DNA from: CAG-488 sp051881315
GTDB taxonomy: Bacteria; Bacillota; Clostridia; Oscillospirales; Acutalibacteraceae
NCBI GenBank assembly: GCA_051881315.1
Contig: JBJEPQ010000029.1
Location: forward strand, 62,001-126,000
Length of the DNA: 64,000 bases
Direction of reading: 5' to 3'
The notes under the pieces were generated by a model. That model searched no databases. It saw only the letters and a program-made list of their open reading frames with translations, and was not told the origin of the DNA. Position 1 is the first letter of the stretch; every line of letters starts with the position of its first letter. Below, in pieces: positions 8,080 through 16,853 of this stretch. The position numbers and the translations under genes were made by a program.

Positions 8080-9798
8080 TTAAACCGCCTCCTTGCTTGA
8101 GAGCTGAGATTTGCAAATATCCCTGTATTCCTCGCAGTTTTCAAAAAGCTCATCGTGTTTTCCTATTCCGCAGACCTTGCCGTCGTCGAGGACGACAATC
8201 ATATCTGCATTTTTGATTGTGGAAAAACGCTGTGAAACTATAAAGACCGTCATATTCTCCGTGTCCGACTTGATAGCCTTGCGGAGTGCCGCATCGGTCG
8301 CAAAGTCGAGTGCGGACGAGCTGTCGTCAAGAATGAGGATATCGGGCTTGCGGACGAGCGCTCTTGCGATAGTTAAACGCTGTATCTGACCGCCCGAAAG
8401 GTTTTTGCCCCCTTGGAGAATTTTAGTGTCAAGGCCTTCCTTTTCATTGACGAAGTCGAGAGCCTGAGCGGTTTTCAGAGCGGCATTTATTTCATCGTCT
8501 GTGGCATTCGGCTTGCCCCACTTCATATTGTCACGCACCGTACCGCTGACAAGAGCCGCTTTCTGCGGAACAACGCCGACCAGCTCCCTAAGCTCCTCGG
8601 TGCTGTAATTGCGGACGTCCGTTCCGTTTACCCTGACAGCGCCCTCGCTGACATCGTAGAACCTCGGAATGAGATTGACAAGCGTTGTCTTGCCCGATCC
8701 CGTTGCGCCGATAACTCCGACCGTTGCTCCCCTCGGAACGCTGAGTGTCAGTGAATCGAGGGATTTTTCCTTCGATCCCGAATAAACTGCGCTCACGTTG
8801 TCAAACTCAACGGCAAATTCACCCTCGGTTTTCTCTCCGTTTCCGTCATTGACGGACGGCGAGAGCTTGAACACATCGTTAATTCTGTTTCCGCAGGCGA
8901 CGGACTTCGTGAGATTGATTATGAGATTTGAAAGCTTGATAAGCTCAACGAGCACCTGCGACATATAGTTGATGAGCGAAATTACCTCGCCCTGTGTAAG
9001 CCTGCCCGTATCGACACGCAGACCGCCGACATAGATTATCAGAACTATCGAAAGATTGACGATGACATAGGTTATCGGGTTGAGATAAGCGGATATCCTG
9101 CCGCCGTAGAGCTGCATATCTTTAAGCTCGCCCGAGTATTTGTCAAACTCCTCGATCTCCTGCTGTTCGTGGTTAAAGGCACGGATAACTCTGACGCCCG
9201 AAAGGTTTTCCCTTGTTATCCTCATAACGGAGTCGAGCCTGTTCTGCACCTTTTTGTATATCGGCACGGAATAGAACATAATTCCGAACACGACAACGGC
9301 AAGCAGGGGAATTGAAACGGCGAAAATGACCGCCGTTTTCGGATCGACCGTGAACGCCATTACCACCGCTCCGATTACAATGAACGGTGAACGCAGGAAC
9401 AGCCGCAGAAACAGATTGACCGCCGTTTGCATCTGGTTGACGTCAGCCGTCAGCCTTGTGATGAGGGTTGATGTGCCGATCTTGTCTATCTCCGAATAGG
9501 AAAGTGTGTTTATGTGACGGTAGAGGTCGCTCCTCAGCTCCTTGCCGAAGCCGACCGCCGCCTTTGCCGCAAAATACTGAGCCGTCAGTGCGCTGATAAA
9601 GCCGACAACCGCAAGAGCGACAAGCACCATTACCATTTTGAAAATGTACGGCTTGTCCGAGTTTTTAATTCCCGTGTCGATGATCGCCGCAATTACAAGC
9701 GGAACGAAAAGCTCGAAGCTTGCCTCAAGCATCTTGAACAGCGGAGCAAGAATACTCTCTTTTACATAGTGCCGCAAATACCTTAAAAGATCTTTCAT
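8080..9798 (-). CDS. ABC exporter, half-transporter A (degenerate ATPase site)
   Basis: 572 residues with the same fold as its partner. Walker A is GATGSGKT and the signature is the canonical LSGGQ, but the catalytic glutamate after Walker B is replaced (LILDDSSSALD) and the switch histidine is glutamine (QRFSTI). In the heterodimer these defects and the partner's LSQGQ fall in the same composite site, while the partner's intact Walker motifs face this LSGGQ. That gives one active and one degenerate site, the known pattern for heterodimeric exporters. It starts 12 bases after the glycosylase gene, with CGGAGGCACT before its ATG. Confidence 0.92.
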   Translation of the reverse strand: MKDLLRYLRHYVKESILAPLFKMLEASFELFVPLVIAAIIDTGIKNSDKPYIFKMVMVLVALAVVGFISALTAQYFAAKAAVGFGKELRSDLYRHINTLSYSEIDKIGTSTLITRLTADVNQMQTAVNLFLRLFLRSPFIVIGAVVMAFTVDPKTAVIFAVSIPLLAVVVFGIMFYSVPIYKKVQNRLDSVMRITRENLSGVRVIRAFNHEQQEIEEFDKYSGELKDMQLYGGRISAYLNPITYVIVNLSIVLIIYVGGLRVDTGRLTQGEVISLINYMSQVLVELIKLSNLIINLTKSVACGNRINDVFKLSPSVNDGNGEKTEGEFAVEFDNVSAVYSGSKEKSLDSLTLSVPRGATVGVIGATGSGKTTLVNLIPRFYDVSEGAVRVNGTDVRNYSTEELRELVGVVPQKAALVSGTVRDNMKWGKPNATDDEINAALKTAQALDFVNEKEGLDTKILQGGKNLSGGQIQRLTIARALVRKPDILILDDSSSALDFATDAALRKAIKSDTENMTVFIVSQRFSTIKNADMIVVLDDGKVCGIGKHDELFENCEEYRDICKSQLSSKEAV

Positions 9799-9810
9799 AG
9801 TGCCTCCGTA

Positions 9811-10626
9811 TTATATTTCCGTATTTCTTCGCCAGTGGAAAAGGAACTGCTGGGCAATTCCCTCAACTCCCTCGGTACATTCGGGAAGTCCCTCAGGGTA
9901 AAGCTCGGACATTATTCGCTTTACCCACACATCGACGGGGAATGCTTCGATCCGTCCGCAGCCGTAAAGCAGGGTACATTCGGCAACCTTTGCGCCGACG
10001 CCCTTAATTTTCATCAGCTCTTCACGGCATTTATCCATATCCTCATATGCAAGGGACGAAAGCTCAACCGTTCCGTCCGCAACCTTTTGTGCGGCGTCGA
10101 GTATGTATTTTGCCCTGAAGCCTGCCCGAAGCGGCGAAAGCTCCTCAACGGAACATTCGGCAAGCCTTTCTGCCGACGGAAAGCTGAAATCGCCGTTGCC
10201 GAGATCGTCACCGAATGTAGCGCACAGCCTTTCTATTATTCCCTTAATTCTCGGAATATTGTTGTTCTGCGAAATGATGAAGGAGCAGAGAGCTTCCCAT
10301 GTGTCCTGCCGCAAAATTCTTATTCCTCCGTATTCCGTGACGGCTCTGTTCAGCCACTTGTCCTCTTTCAGTTTTTCACATATTGCGGCATAGTCACGGT
10401 CGAGGTCGAGATAATCTTTCCAGAATTTTTCGTCGGAATCTCCCGTCACGGTGATCGTGCCGCCCTGCTGTTCGATATCCACGGCACGTCCGTCCACAAC
10501 AGCGTGCCACGCTCCGTTCGGCTTCTGTGTCCAGCGGAAAGCCTGTCCGCAGTCGAGGGTAAGCCCGATATCGAGAGCGTCGATGTTTTCAAAGATTATT
10601 TTGCCGCCGCAAGTCTCGTTTTTCAT
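9811..10626 (-). CDS. 8-oxoguanine DNA glycosylase (OGG1 type)
   Basis: 271 residues. An N-terminal OGG_N-like domain with LDCGQAFRW is followed by a helix-hairpin-helix domain. The helix-hairpin-helix motif MKIKGVGAKVAECTLL holds the Schiff-base lysine, and the catalytic aspartate lies in AFPVDVWVKR. The enzyme excises oxidised guanine and can cleave the strand beside it. It is the first gene of an apparent operon with the two ABC half-transporters. AAAGGAGA precedes the ATG at 10626. Confidence 0.92.
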   Translation of the reverse strand: MKNETCGGKIIFENIDALDIGLTLDCGQAFRWTQKPNGAWHAVVDGRAVDIEQQGGTITVTGDSDEKFWKDYLDLDRDYAAICEKLKEDKWLNRAVTEYGGIRILRQDTWEALCSFIISQNNNIPRIKGIIERLCATFGDDLGNGDFSFPSAERLAECSVEELSPLRAGFRAKYILDAAQKVADGTVELSSLAYEDMDKCREELMKIKGVGAKVAECTLLYGCGRIEAFPVDVWVKRIMSELYPEGLPECTEGVEGIAQQFLFHWRRNTEI

Positions 10627-10668
10627 AAAAATCTCCTTTCGGCTGAATTCTTACGGAAAATTATTCAT

Positions 10669-10700
10669 TTTGTAACCTTTTGTTACAGAATTCTTGTCAA
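10669..10700 (-). promoter_or_regulatory. Promoter with operator-like palindrome for the glycosylase/ABC operon
   Basis: On the minus strand TTGACA (10700-10695) is followed after 20 bases by TACAAA (10674-10669). A perfect inverted repeat, TGTAAC-5-GTTACA (10671-10687), fills most of the spacer. A long spacer with a palindrome between -35 and -10 is the layout used by MerR-family activators. No regulator gene is adjacent, so the assignment is tentative. Confidence 0.4.
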
Positions 10701-10779
10701 GAGTTTTTTAAACTCTGTTTTGCACAAAGTTTTTTAAAATTTTGAGTAAAAATTTCCGGTTTTTATAACAAAAAAATAC

Positions 10780-10808
10780 TTGACAAAAATATAAAGCGAT
10801 TGTTAAAT
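10780..10808 (+). promoter_or_regulatory. Putative promoter reading into the DnaA-box cluster and the small gene at 11016
   Basis: TTGACA (10780-10785) and TTAAAT (10803-10808) are spaced by 17 bases. The start would lie just before the first DnaA box, so bound DnaA could block it. Confidence 0.45.
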
Positions 10809-10825
10809 AATTATCAAACTTTGGG

Positions 10826-10962
10826 TTTTCCACGGGCAAAAATGTGGAAAAATACGCAAAATCAACGTTTTCAAACCGAGTTATCCACACTTTCCACATA
10901 GTTTTCCACCGATTTTGGGAGAAAATCAAAGTTTTCCACACTTCCACAGAAAACGTGGAAAA
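10826..10962. other. DnaA-box cluster beside an AT-rich stretch
   Basis: Eight DnaA-box-like 9-mers lie in 137 bases: TTTTCCACG 10826(+), TTTTCCACA 10851(-), a perfect TTATCCACA 10881(+), CTTTCCACA 10890(+), TTTTCCACC 10902(+), TTTTCCACA 10932(+), ACTTCCACA 10940(+) and TTTTCCACG 10962(-). The preceding 180 bases are strongly AT-rich and hold two copies of AGTTTTTTAAA (10702, 10728). This looks like an origin or a DnaA regulatory cluster. No dnaA, dnaN or rpmH gene is nearby. Confidence 0.7.
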
Positions 10963-11015
10963 AGTTACAAACTGTCGTTTTCGGTCGTCTTTTATTCATT
11001 TTGTTTTGCATAAAA

Positions 11016-11336
11016 ATGAACGGCTCTGACAACAATAAAATAGAAAAAACAAGCGAAAGCAGGGATAGTTTGATTAAGGGAGTAAACCATCAGGTCGTTG
11101 AGGTAACAAAACCGACCTGCGAATATTTTGAGCGTGTCATATTTTTTGTAAAACCTGAATTTTCTCAGGTCAGCGAGGGAACGCTGAGAGAGCGTGCAGG
11201 AAAGATTGCCGGCGAAACCGGCGCACCGCCGCCGACCAAGCTCAGAAGAAATCGGTTGATTTTTGCATTGAAGCTCGTCGGAGCCGCCCTCTGCGGAGCC
11301 GCCGCCGCATTGCTTGTCAGCAGGCTTTTGATGTAA
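11016..11336 (+). CDS. Small tail-anchored hypothetical protein
   Basis: 106 residues from the ATG at 11016. The first 80 residues are polar; a basic LRRNR is followed by a C-terminal hydrophobic segment (about 84-106, rich in Ala and Leu), so it is probably tail-anchored with the N-terminus inside. I do not recognise the family. No clear ribosome binding site precedes either the ATG at 11016 or an in-frame ATG at 11001, so the start is uncertain. It lies directly downstream of the DnaA-box cluster and ends at its own terminator. Confidence 0.6.
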   Translation: MNGSDNNKIEKTSESRDSLIKGVNHQVVEVTKPTCEYFERVIFFVKPEFSQVSEGTLRERAGKIAGETGAPPPTKLRRNRLIFALKLVGAALCGAAAALLVSRLLM

Positions 11337-11350
11337 CCGTATAGTCCAAT

Positions 11351-11379
11351 CCCTCCTCTTTGATAAGGGGAGGGTTTTT
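11351..11379 (+). terminator. Terminator after the small membrane protein gene
   Basis: CCCTCC (11351-11356) pairs with GGAGGG (11369-11374), followed by five T. Confidence 0.75.
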
Positions 11380-11389
11380 GTTTACATAG

Positions 11390-12019
11390 TTATTCTTTCG
11401 CCGACTTGCAGAATCCCGCCATACAGCAGTTTTCACAGTCGGGACGTCTTGCAATGCAGACAGCTCTGCCGTGAAGCACACACCTGTGGCAGAAATCGTT
11501 GCTTTCCTCGGCAGGGAGCAGTTCTTTAAGCTGCATTTCGACCTTGAAAGGATCTTTTGTTTCAACAAGTCCGAGCAGATTGCTGATGCGAATAAGGTGA
11601 GTGTCGGCAACAACGGCAGGCTTGCCGAAAATATCGCCGCAGATGAGGTTTGCGGTTTTTCTGCCGACTCCGGGCAGAGAGGTCAGATCCTCGATGTTAT
11701 CGGGCACCTTGCCGCCGAAATCGGATATGATCTTCTTCGCCATTTCCACAAGATCCTTTGCCTTTGTGCGGTAAAAGCCGCAGGAGCGAATAAGCTCCTC
11801 AACATCGGCAACCTCAGCCTCGGCAAAGGCTTCAACCGTCGGATATTTTTCAAAAAGTGCGGGTGTGACAATGTTTACCCGTGCGTCGGTACACTGAGCG
11901 GAAAGCCTTGTTGCGGCAAGAAGCTGAAATTCGTCAGAATAATTAAGCGAACAAATCGCTTCGGGATATTCCTTTTTCAGAGCTTCAACCGCGGAAATTG
12001 CTCTTTGCTTTTTTGTCAT
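11390..12019 (-). CDS. nth: Endonuclease III
   Basis: 209 residues, the usual size. The helix-hairpin-helix LPGVGRKTAN carries the catalytic lysine and VVADTHLIRISNLLGL the catalytic aspartate. The C-terminal C-x6-C-x2-C-x5-C pattern (CIARRPDCENCCMAGFC) binds the [4Fe-4S] cluster. It removes oxidised pyrimidines and nicks the strand. It is one of three base-excision repair glycosylases in this window, with the OGG1-type enzyme close by. GGGGTGAT precedes the ATG, and a TATAAT at 12052-12047 is a likely -10. Confidence 0.96.
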   Translation of the reverse strand: MTKKQRAISAVEALKKEYPEAICSLNYSDEFQLLAATRLSAQCTDARVNIVTPALFEKYPTVEAFAEAEVADVEELIRSCGFYRTKAKDLVEMAKKIISDFGGKVPDNIEDLTSLPGVGRKTANLICGDIFGKPAVVADTHLIRISNLLGLVETKDPFKVEMQLKELLPAEESNDFCHRCVLHGRAVCIARRPDCENCCMAGFCKSAKE

Positions 12020-12112
12020 ACAATCACCCCTAAAGTCTATTTAGTAATTATACTACATTTATTATCAAAAATAAAGTTTTTTCGCCAGAAAATAAACAGA
12101 CATAATTAAACA

Positions 12113-12141
12113 TTGAAAAAATCTATAAAGTATGGTATCAT
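12113..12141 (+). promoter_or_regulatory. Promoter of the repeat lipoprotein gene
   Basis: TTGAAA and TATCAT separated by 17 bases, about 30 bases before the ATG at 12171. Confidence 0.65.
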
Positions 12142-12170
12142 AGAAATAACCTGTTTAAGGAGGTATTTTT

Positions 12171-13988
12171 ATGAATAAGAATAAAATCATTGCTATATTG
12201 CTTATACTGGCTGTCGGTCTGTGTTCGATGACCGCCTGCGGAAACTCAGACACTCCGGGCGAGAAGAACGAAAAGCTGGTTTCCGAAACACCCGACGGAA
12301 TCGGACTTGTTGACGAGAAGAACAAAACGACCGCCGAGGACGTTACCGCAATAACGGGAGCGACCGATCCGAACGGTAAGGTTGTTGACGCCACGGGAAT
12401 AACGGACAAAGCAGGGCATAAGATCTATTCAACGGGACAGAAGGACAGCTCGGGCAAGGTGATCTACACGACGGGCAAGAAGGATACGAAAGGCAACATT
12501 CTCTACACAAAGAATGAGCTTGACACCTTCGGCAATATAATCTACTATACGGGCAAGTACGATTCAAACGGAAAGCTTCAGCTTGAGCAGACGAACGAGA
12601 TGCCCGACTACTCGTCAAATGAGAAGCCGACTACCAAGGTTTCTCCGACAGCGATCACAACCTCAACAACTCTCGGAATTAAAGATCCGTCAAAGAAAAA
12701 GGTTGAGGACGCAAAGTGCGAATACACAAAGTATTTCGGCGGCTCAGGTCTTGACGCATTCAGGGATGTTATCGGCTGTAAGGACGGCGGATACGTTGCC
12801 GCAGGAATTTCAGGCTCAAAGGACGGCGATTACAAGGGCGTTTCCGGTGAATGGGAGATTCAGCACACCTCGCTCGTCAAGTATTCGGCAGACGGCAAGG
12901 TTATGTGGAAATACATCGTCGGCGGCGACAATCAGATCAATTTCAACGATGTTATCGAGCTTAAAGACGGCACAATCGTTGCGGCAGGTCAGACTGCGGC
13001 GGCTTCGGGAGATATTGTAAAGAATGCAGGCTCGGTTTCCGCATTCATCGTTCGACTGAAAGAGGACGGAACTCTGATGTGGAAATATGTTTTCCCGTCC
13101 GACAAATCCTCCACGGGCGAATATATCAGCTCCCTTGCGGCAACTCCCGACGGCGGCTTTGTTGCAGGCGGTAAGGCGATATCCGAATCGGGCTTCTTCA
13201 CCGGCACAAGAAGCGGCGGCACAAAGGCTTTCATTTTCAAGTTTGATAAAAACTGCAACATCAAGTGGAGAAAGATCCTCGAAGGCTCAAAGTCGAACAA
13301 TTTCTCGGCTCTTGCGGTCAACAAGGACGGCGATATTTACGGCACCTGCGTAACAATGTCATCTGACGGCGATTTCGGAAAGATTAAGTTCAAGACGATC
13401 CTCGCTTCAAATACCGTACTTGTCAAGCTCAATAAAAAGGGCGACCTTGAGTGGGCAGAGTATCTTCAGGGTTCGGGCGACAGCGAATACAACACAATTT
13501 CGGCAACCGATGACGGCGGCTGTGTAGTCGGCGGAACATTCTCCATCTACAAGCGTGCCGACGGAATTTATTCAATGAATTACGGCAAGAAGGACGGTTA
13601 TGTCCTCAGATATAATTCCAAAGGTCAGGTATTGTGGTCAAGGATAATCGGCGGAGCTTCCAACGATTCCGTAACGGGAATTGTCTGCGTTGAGGGCGGC
13701 TTTGCAGTCGTCGGACAGTCCGACTCCGCAACGGGCGATTTCCAGGGACACAAGGTAGGCGGCGGAACAGACGGTTATATCCTCTATCTCAACGATGAGG
13801 GCAAAACTACGGCAACCGTCCGTCTCAACGGCGCCGAGGACGAATCGGCAATGGACGTTGCCCTGCTTGACGACGGCTCGATAGCTATTGCAGGCTGGAC
13901 AAAGAGCAGCGATCAGGCGTTCAACGGATCAAATGCAAAGAAACAGTATATGGGCTATGTCAGCAGATATACTGCGACGGTAAAATAA
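12171..13988 (+). CDS. Surface lipoprotein with short N-terminal repeats and a beta-propeller-like domain
   Basis: 605 residues. A signal peptide ends in the lipobox MTAC (lipidated C23). Residues about 65-135 hold consecutive units of about 14 residues built on D-x-x-G-K-x-I-Y-x-T-G (GKVIYTTGKKDTKG). A Ser/Thr-rich linker follows, then from about 185 at least six blocks of about 60 residues with DGGYVAAG, DGTLMWKY and TDGYILYL themes. Such blades are typical of bacterial beta-propellers of the delta-60/SBBP kind. The function is unknown; it should sit on the outer face of the membrane. It has its own promoter and terminator, so it is monocistronic. Confidence 0.8.
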   Translation: MNKNKIIAILLILAVGLCSMTACGNSDTPGEKNEKLVSETPDGIGLVDEKNKTTAEDVTAITGATDPNGKVVDATGITDKAGHKIYSTGQKDSSGKVIYTTGKKDTKGNILYTKNELDTFGNIIYYTGKYDSNGKLQLEQTNEMPDYSSNEKPTTKVSPTAITTSTTLGIKDPSKKKVEDAKCEYTKYFGGSGLDAFRDVIGCKDGGYVAAGISGSKDGDYKGVSGEWEIQHTSLVKYSADGKVMWKYIVGGDNQINFNDVIELKDGTIVAAGQTAAASGDIVKNAGSVSAFIVRLKEDGTLMWKYVFPSDKSSTGEYISSLAATPDGGFVAGGKAISESGFFTGTRSGGTKAFIFKFDKNCNIKWRKILEGSKSNNFSALAVNKDGDIYGTCVTMSSDGDFGKIKFKTILASNTVLVKLNKKGDLEWAEYLQGSGDSEYNTISATDDGGCVVGGTFSIYKRADGIYSMNYGKKDGYVLRYNSKGQVLWSRIIGGASNDSVTGIVCVEGGFAVVGQSDSATGDFQGHKVGGGTDGYILYLNDEGKTTATVRLNGAEDESAMDVALLDDGSIAIAGWTKSSDQAFNGSNAKKQYMGYVSRYTATVK

Positions 13989-13998
13989 TAATTTTGGG

Positions 13999-14046
13999 CT
14001 GTCGCATTAAACTTTTAAAGGCAGTTTAATGCGGCAGTTTTTCTTT
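13999..14046 (+). terminator. Terminator after the lipoprotein gene
   Basis: CTGTCGCATTAAACT pairs with AGTTTAATGCGGCAG (one mismatch), followed by TTTTTCTTTTTT. Confidence 0.85.
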
Positions 14047-14062
14047 TTTGAGGAGTTTTGAT

Positions 14063-16240
14063 ATGGAGCACAGAGAAATTTTTTCGGACGCAAGGTGGCT
14101 CAGTCCTAAGACTTCGCTTGACGCCGCACTTTTCCGCACGGAGATTGAGCTTGAAAACGATGCGGAAAACGCTGAGATAACGATTTCCGGCTTGGGTTAT
14201 TTTATTCTTTACATAAACGGTCAGCGAGTGGGTGAGGACGAGTTTGTCCCTGCATATTCCGACTATCACGACAGACCGGATATGTGTCTTGAATATCCGC
14301 TGAACGACATCTGGTCGCACAGAATTTATGCGATGAAATATGATGTAAAAAAATATCTGCATAAGGGTAAAAATGTTATCGGAATTATGGTCGGCGGCGG
14401 AATGTATCATCAGAACGTCCGACACAGCGAGGGAAACGTAAACTACGGTGAAATTAAAGTATGCTATAAGCTCAGCGTAGATTCCGAAGTTTTTTATTCA
14501 AACCTAAAAGCTGTCAAATGCTCACCGGGCTTTTTCAAAAAATCTAATCTTTATTTCGGTGAAACCCTCGATTTCACAGGCTTTGACCGAAAGTGGAACA
14601 CCGTTGACGGTGAGCTTGCCGACGGCGAGGAGCCGCTGGAAATTACCGCTCCTAAGACGGAATACTATATCCAGGACTGCCCGACGGACAAGGTCATCGA
14701 AACCCTCAAGCCTGAGCTTGTCAAGGATTTTGGCGACTATTCGGTCTACAAAATCGAAAAAAATATTTCGGGTTATCCCGTTATTCGCTGTGACAGATCA
14801 GGCGAAACCGTTGTAATGGAGTGCGCCGAGAATTTGTACGACGATCTGACGCTCAACAATATGTCGGTCGGATATAATACGCAAAGGCAGATTGAAATTA
14901 TTACAACGGACGGCGGCGAGCTTTTCCACCCGTATTTCTGTTGGTTCGGTTTCAGGTATTTTACTCTGACGAACAATGCAAAGCCCGTTGAGGTCAGAGT
15001 GATTCATGCCGATGTTGATGTTACATCGGACTTTGAATGTAGTGACGAAACGCTGAACTGGTACTACAAAACCTTTGTGAACACTCAGCTTTCCAATATG
15101 CACGGCGGCGTGACCTCCGACTGTCCGCACCGTGAAAGGCTCGGCTATACGGGAGACGGTCAGTTGACCTGCAATGCGGTTATGACCGAGCTTGACGCCG
15201 AACGTTTTTACAGAAAATGGATAGCGGATATTTGGGACTGTCAGGACAAGTCCACGGGACACGTTCAGCATACCGCACCCTTTGCAGGCGGCGGAGGAGG
15301 ACCTGCCGGCTGGGGCGGAGCGATAATAAATGTTCCGTATCACTACTTCCGCCATTACGGCAACAGGGACGAGCTTGAAGCAATGTTTCCGAGCATGGAG
15401 AAGTTTGTTGAATATATGGAAAGCCGCTGTGAGGACGGTCTGATTGTCCGTGAGGAAAAGGACGGCTGGTGCCTCGGCGACTGGTGCGCTCCCGAAAAAA
15501 TTCAAATCCCCGAACCGCTTGTCAATACAACTCTGTTCATCACTCAGCTTAAAAACCTGATCTACTGTGCAAAAGCTCTCGGAAAGCCTTATGACAGGTA
15601 CGAAAAGCTGATTGCGGATCACTCGGAAGCCGTGAACAGAAAATATTTTGATCCGTCAACGGGCAACTTCCTGAACGATATTCAGGGCGCAAATTCCTTT
15701 GCCGTTGACTGCGGTCTCGGCGACGAAAGAACGGTAAATAATATAATCAGAAAATACAGCGAAAAGACTGAGTTTGACACAGGAATTTTCGGTACGGAGC
15801 TTGTTCTCCGTGTTCTCTACAATGCCGGCGCAGGCGACCTTGCGACCGCTCTGCTTGCAAACAAGGGCGAGGTTTCGTTCGAACATATGAGACAGGCAGG
15901 CGCAACAACCCTTTGGGAAAACTGGAACGGCGAGGCGTCTCATTCCCATCCGATGTTCGGAGCAAGCACCGAGTTCCTTTTTGAAGAAATTCTCGGAATA
16001 AAGCAGGCGGAAAATTCCGTTCGGTATGATAAAGTCATAATTTCCCCCGTCTTTGCCGAATGTCTCGGCTTTGCAAAAGGAAAAATAACAACACCTCACG
16101 GAGAAATTTCCGTATCATGGCAGAGAGAAAACGGAAAAATTAAGGTTGTTATCACGCTGTGCGAGGGTATTAACGCTGTGTTCTGTCATAAAGGGCAAAA
16201 AACTAATCTTAAAGCAGGAGTAAACGAATTTACAATCTGA
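14063..16240 (+). CDS. Alpha-L-rhamnosidase, GH78 family
   Basis: 725 residues with no signal peptide, so cytoplasmic. The N-terminal beta-sandwich carries GLGYFILYINGQRVG. The (alpha/alpha)6 catalytic domain has the GH78 hallmark SDCPHRERLGYTGDGQ with its conserved acidic residues. It releases L-rhamnose from plant polysaccharide fragments or glycosides imported by the cell. I chose the ATG at 14063 because GAGGAG lies seven bases before it; an in-frame TTG at 14048 lies inside the upstream terminator region. The pyrophosphatase gene follows 18 bases later. Confidence 0.92.
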   Translation: MEHREIFSDARWLSPKTSLDAALFRTEIELENDAENAEITISGLGYFILYINGQRVGEDEFVPAYSDYHDRPDMCLEYPLNDIWSHRIYAMKYDVKKYLHKGKNVIGIMVGGGMYHQNVRHSEGNVNYGEIKVCYKLSVDSEVFYSNLKAVKCSPGFFKKSNLYFGETLDFTGFDRKWNTVDGELADGEEPLEITAPKTEYYIQDCPTDKVIETLKPELVKDFGDYSVYKIEKNISGYPVIRCDRSGETVVMECAENLYDDLTLNNMSVGYNTQRQIEIITTDGGELFHPYFCWFGFRYFTLTNNAKPVEVRVIHADVDVTSDFECSDETLNWYYKTFVNTQLSNMHGGVTSDCPHRERLGYTGDGQLTCNAVMTELDAERFYRKWIADIWDCQDKSTGHVQHTAPFAGGGGGPAGWGGAIINVPYHYFRHYGNRDELEAMFPSMEKFVEYMESRCEDGLIVREEKDGWCLGDWCAPEKIQIPEPLVNTTLFITQLKNLIYCAKALGKPYDRYEKLIADHSEAVNRKYFDPSTGNFLNDIQGANSFAVDCGLGDERTVNNIIRKYSEKTEFDTGIFGTELVLRVLYNAGAGDLATALLANKGEVSFEHMRQAGATTLWENWNGEASHSHPMFGASTEFLFEEILGIKQAENSVRYDKVIISPVFAECLGFAKGKITTPHGEISVSWQRENGKIKVVITLCEGINAVFCHKGQKTNLKAGVNEFTI

Positions 16241-16258
16241 TAAAACGGAGGTTTTATT

Positions 16259-16789
16259 ATGAATATATGGCATGATATTTCACCGAAAAGGATTTCGCCC
16301 GAGGACTTTGTCTGCGTGGTGGAGATCCCGAAAGGAAGTAAAAAAAAATATGAGCTGGACAAGGAAACGGGACTGATAATTCTTGACCGTATTCTTTATA
16401 CCTCGACTCACTATCCCGCAAACTACGGCTTCATTCCGAGAACTCTCGGCGATGACGGCGATCCGCTCGACGTGCTCCTGCTTTGCTCGGAGCCGCTTGA
16501 ACCGCTAACGCTTTGCCGTGCGTATCCGATCGGTGTTATCTCGATGATCGACAACGGACACAATGACGAAAAGATAATTGCTATTCCGTTCAACGATCCG
16601 AACTACAATATTTATACGAACATCGACCAGCTTCCCAAGCATATTTTTGACGAGATGCGTCACTTCTTCTCGGTTTATAAAACGCTTGAGAACAAGGAAA
16701 CCGCTGTCAATGAGGTCAGCGAACGCGTTATGGCTGTCAAGATAGTTTCCGACGCAATTGACAACTACATTGAACAGTATTGCAAATGA
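16259..16789 (+). CDS. ppa: Inorganic pyrophosphatase, family I
   Basis: 176 residues. The metal-binding signature DGDPLD is at 66-71, and the substrate region HYPANYGFIPRT is present. It hydrolyses pyrophosphate in the cytoplasm. A GGAGG site precedes the ATG, and it is probably co-transcribed with the rhamnosidase gene. It ends at a strong hairpin that also lies at the end of the opposing lipoprotein gene. Confidence 0.95.
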   Translation: MNIWHDISPKRISPEDFVCVVEIPKGSKKKYELDKETGLIILDRILYTSTHYPANYGFIPRTLGDDGDPLDVLLLCSEPLEPLTLCRAYPIGVISMIDNGHNDEKIIAIPFNDPNYNIYTNIDQLPKHIFDEMRHFFSVYKTLENKETAVNEVSERVMAVKIVSDAIDNYIEQYCK

Positions 16790-16798
16790 CAAAAATAA

Positions 16799-16853
16799 TG
16801 AGCCGCAGAGAAAATTCTCTGCGGCTTTGCTGATGTTAAATTCTTATTTAGAG
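16799..16853. repeat. 55-bp contig-end copy 1 (with terminator hairpin)
   Basis: This 55-base segment is identical to 16954-17008 on the other side of the N run. It contains the hairpin GCCGCAGAGAA/TTCTCTGCGGC. The duplication is best explained as overlapping contig ends. Confidence 0.9.

Noticed and set aside
10826..10962. Calling the DnaA-box cluster oriC outright
   Set aside because: No dnaA/dnaN context, and GC skew of the whole chromosome is not visible; it is reported as a cluster only.
13999..14037. Hairpin beginning CTGTCGCATTAA considered as a third MITE copy
   Set aside because: It resembles the element ends only over about ten bases, lacks the internal hairpins and is a simple terminator.
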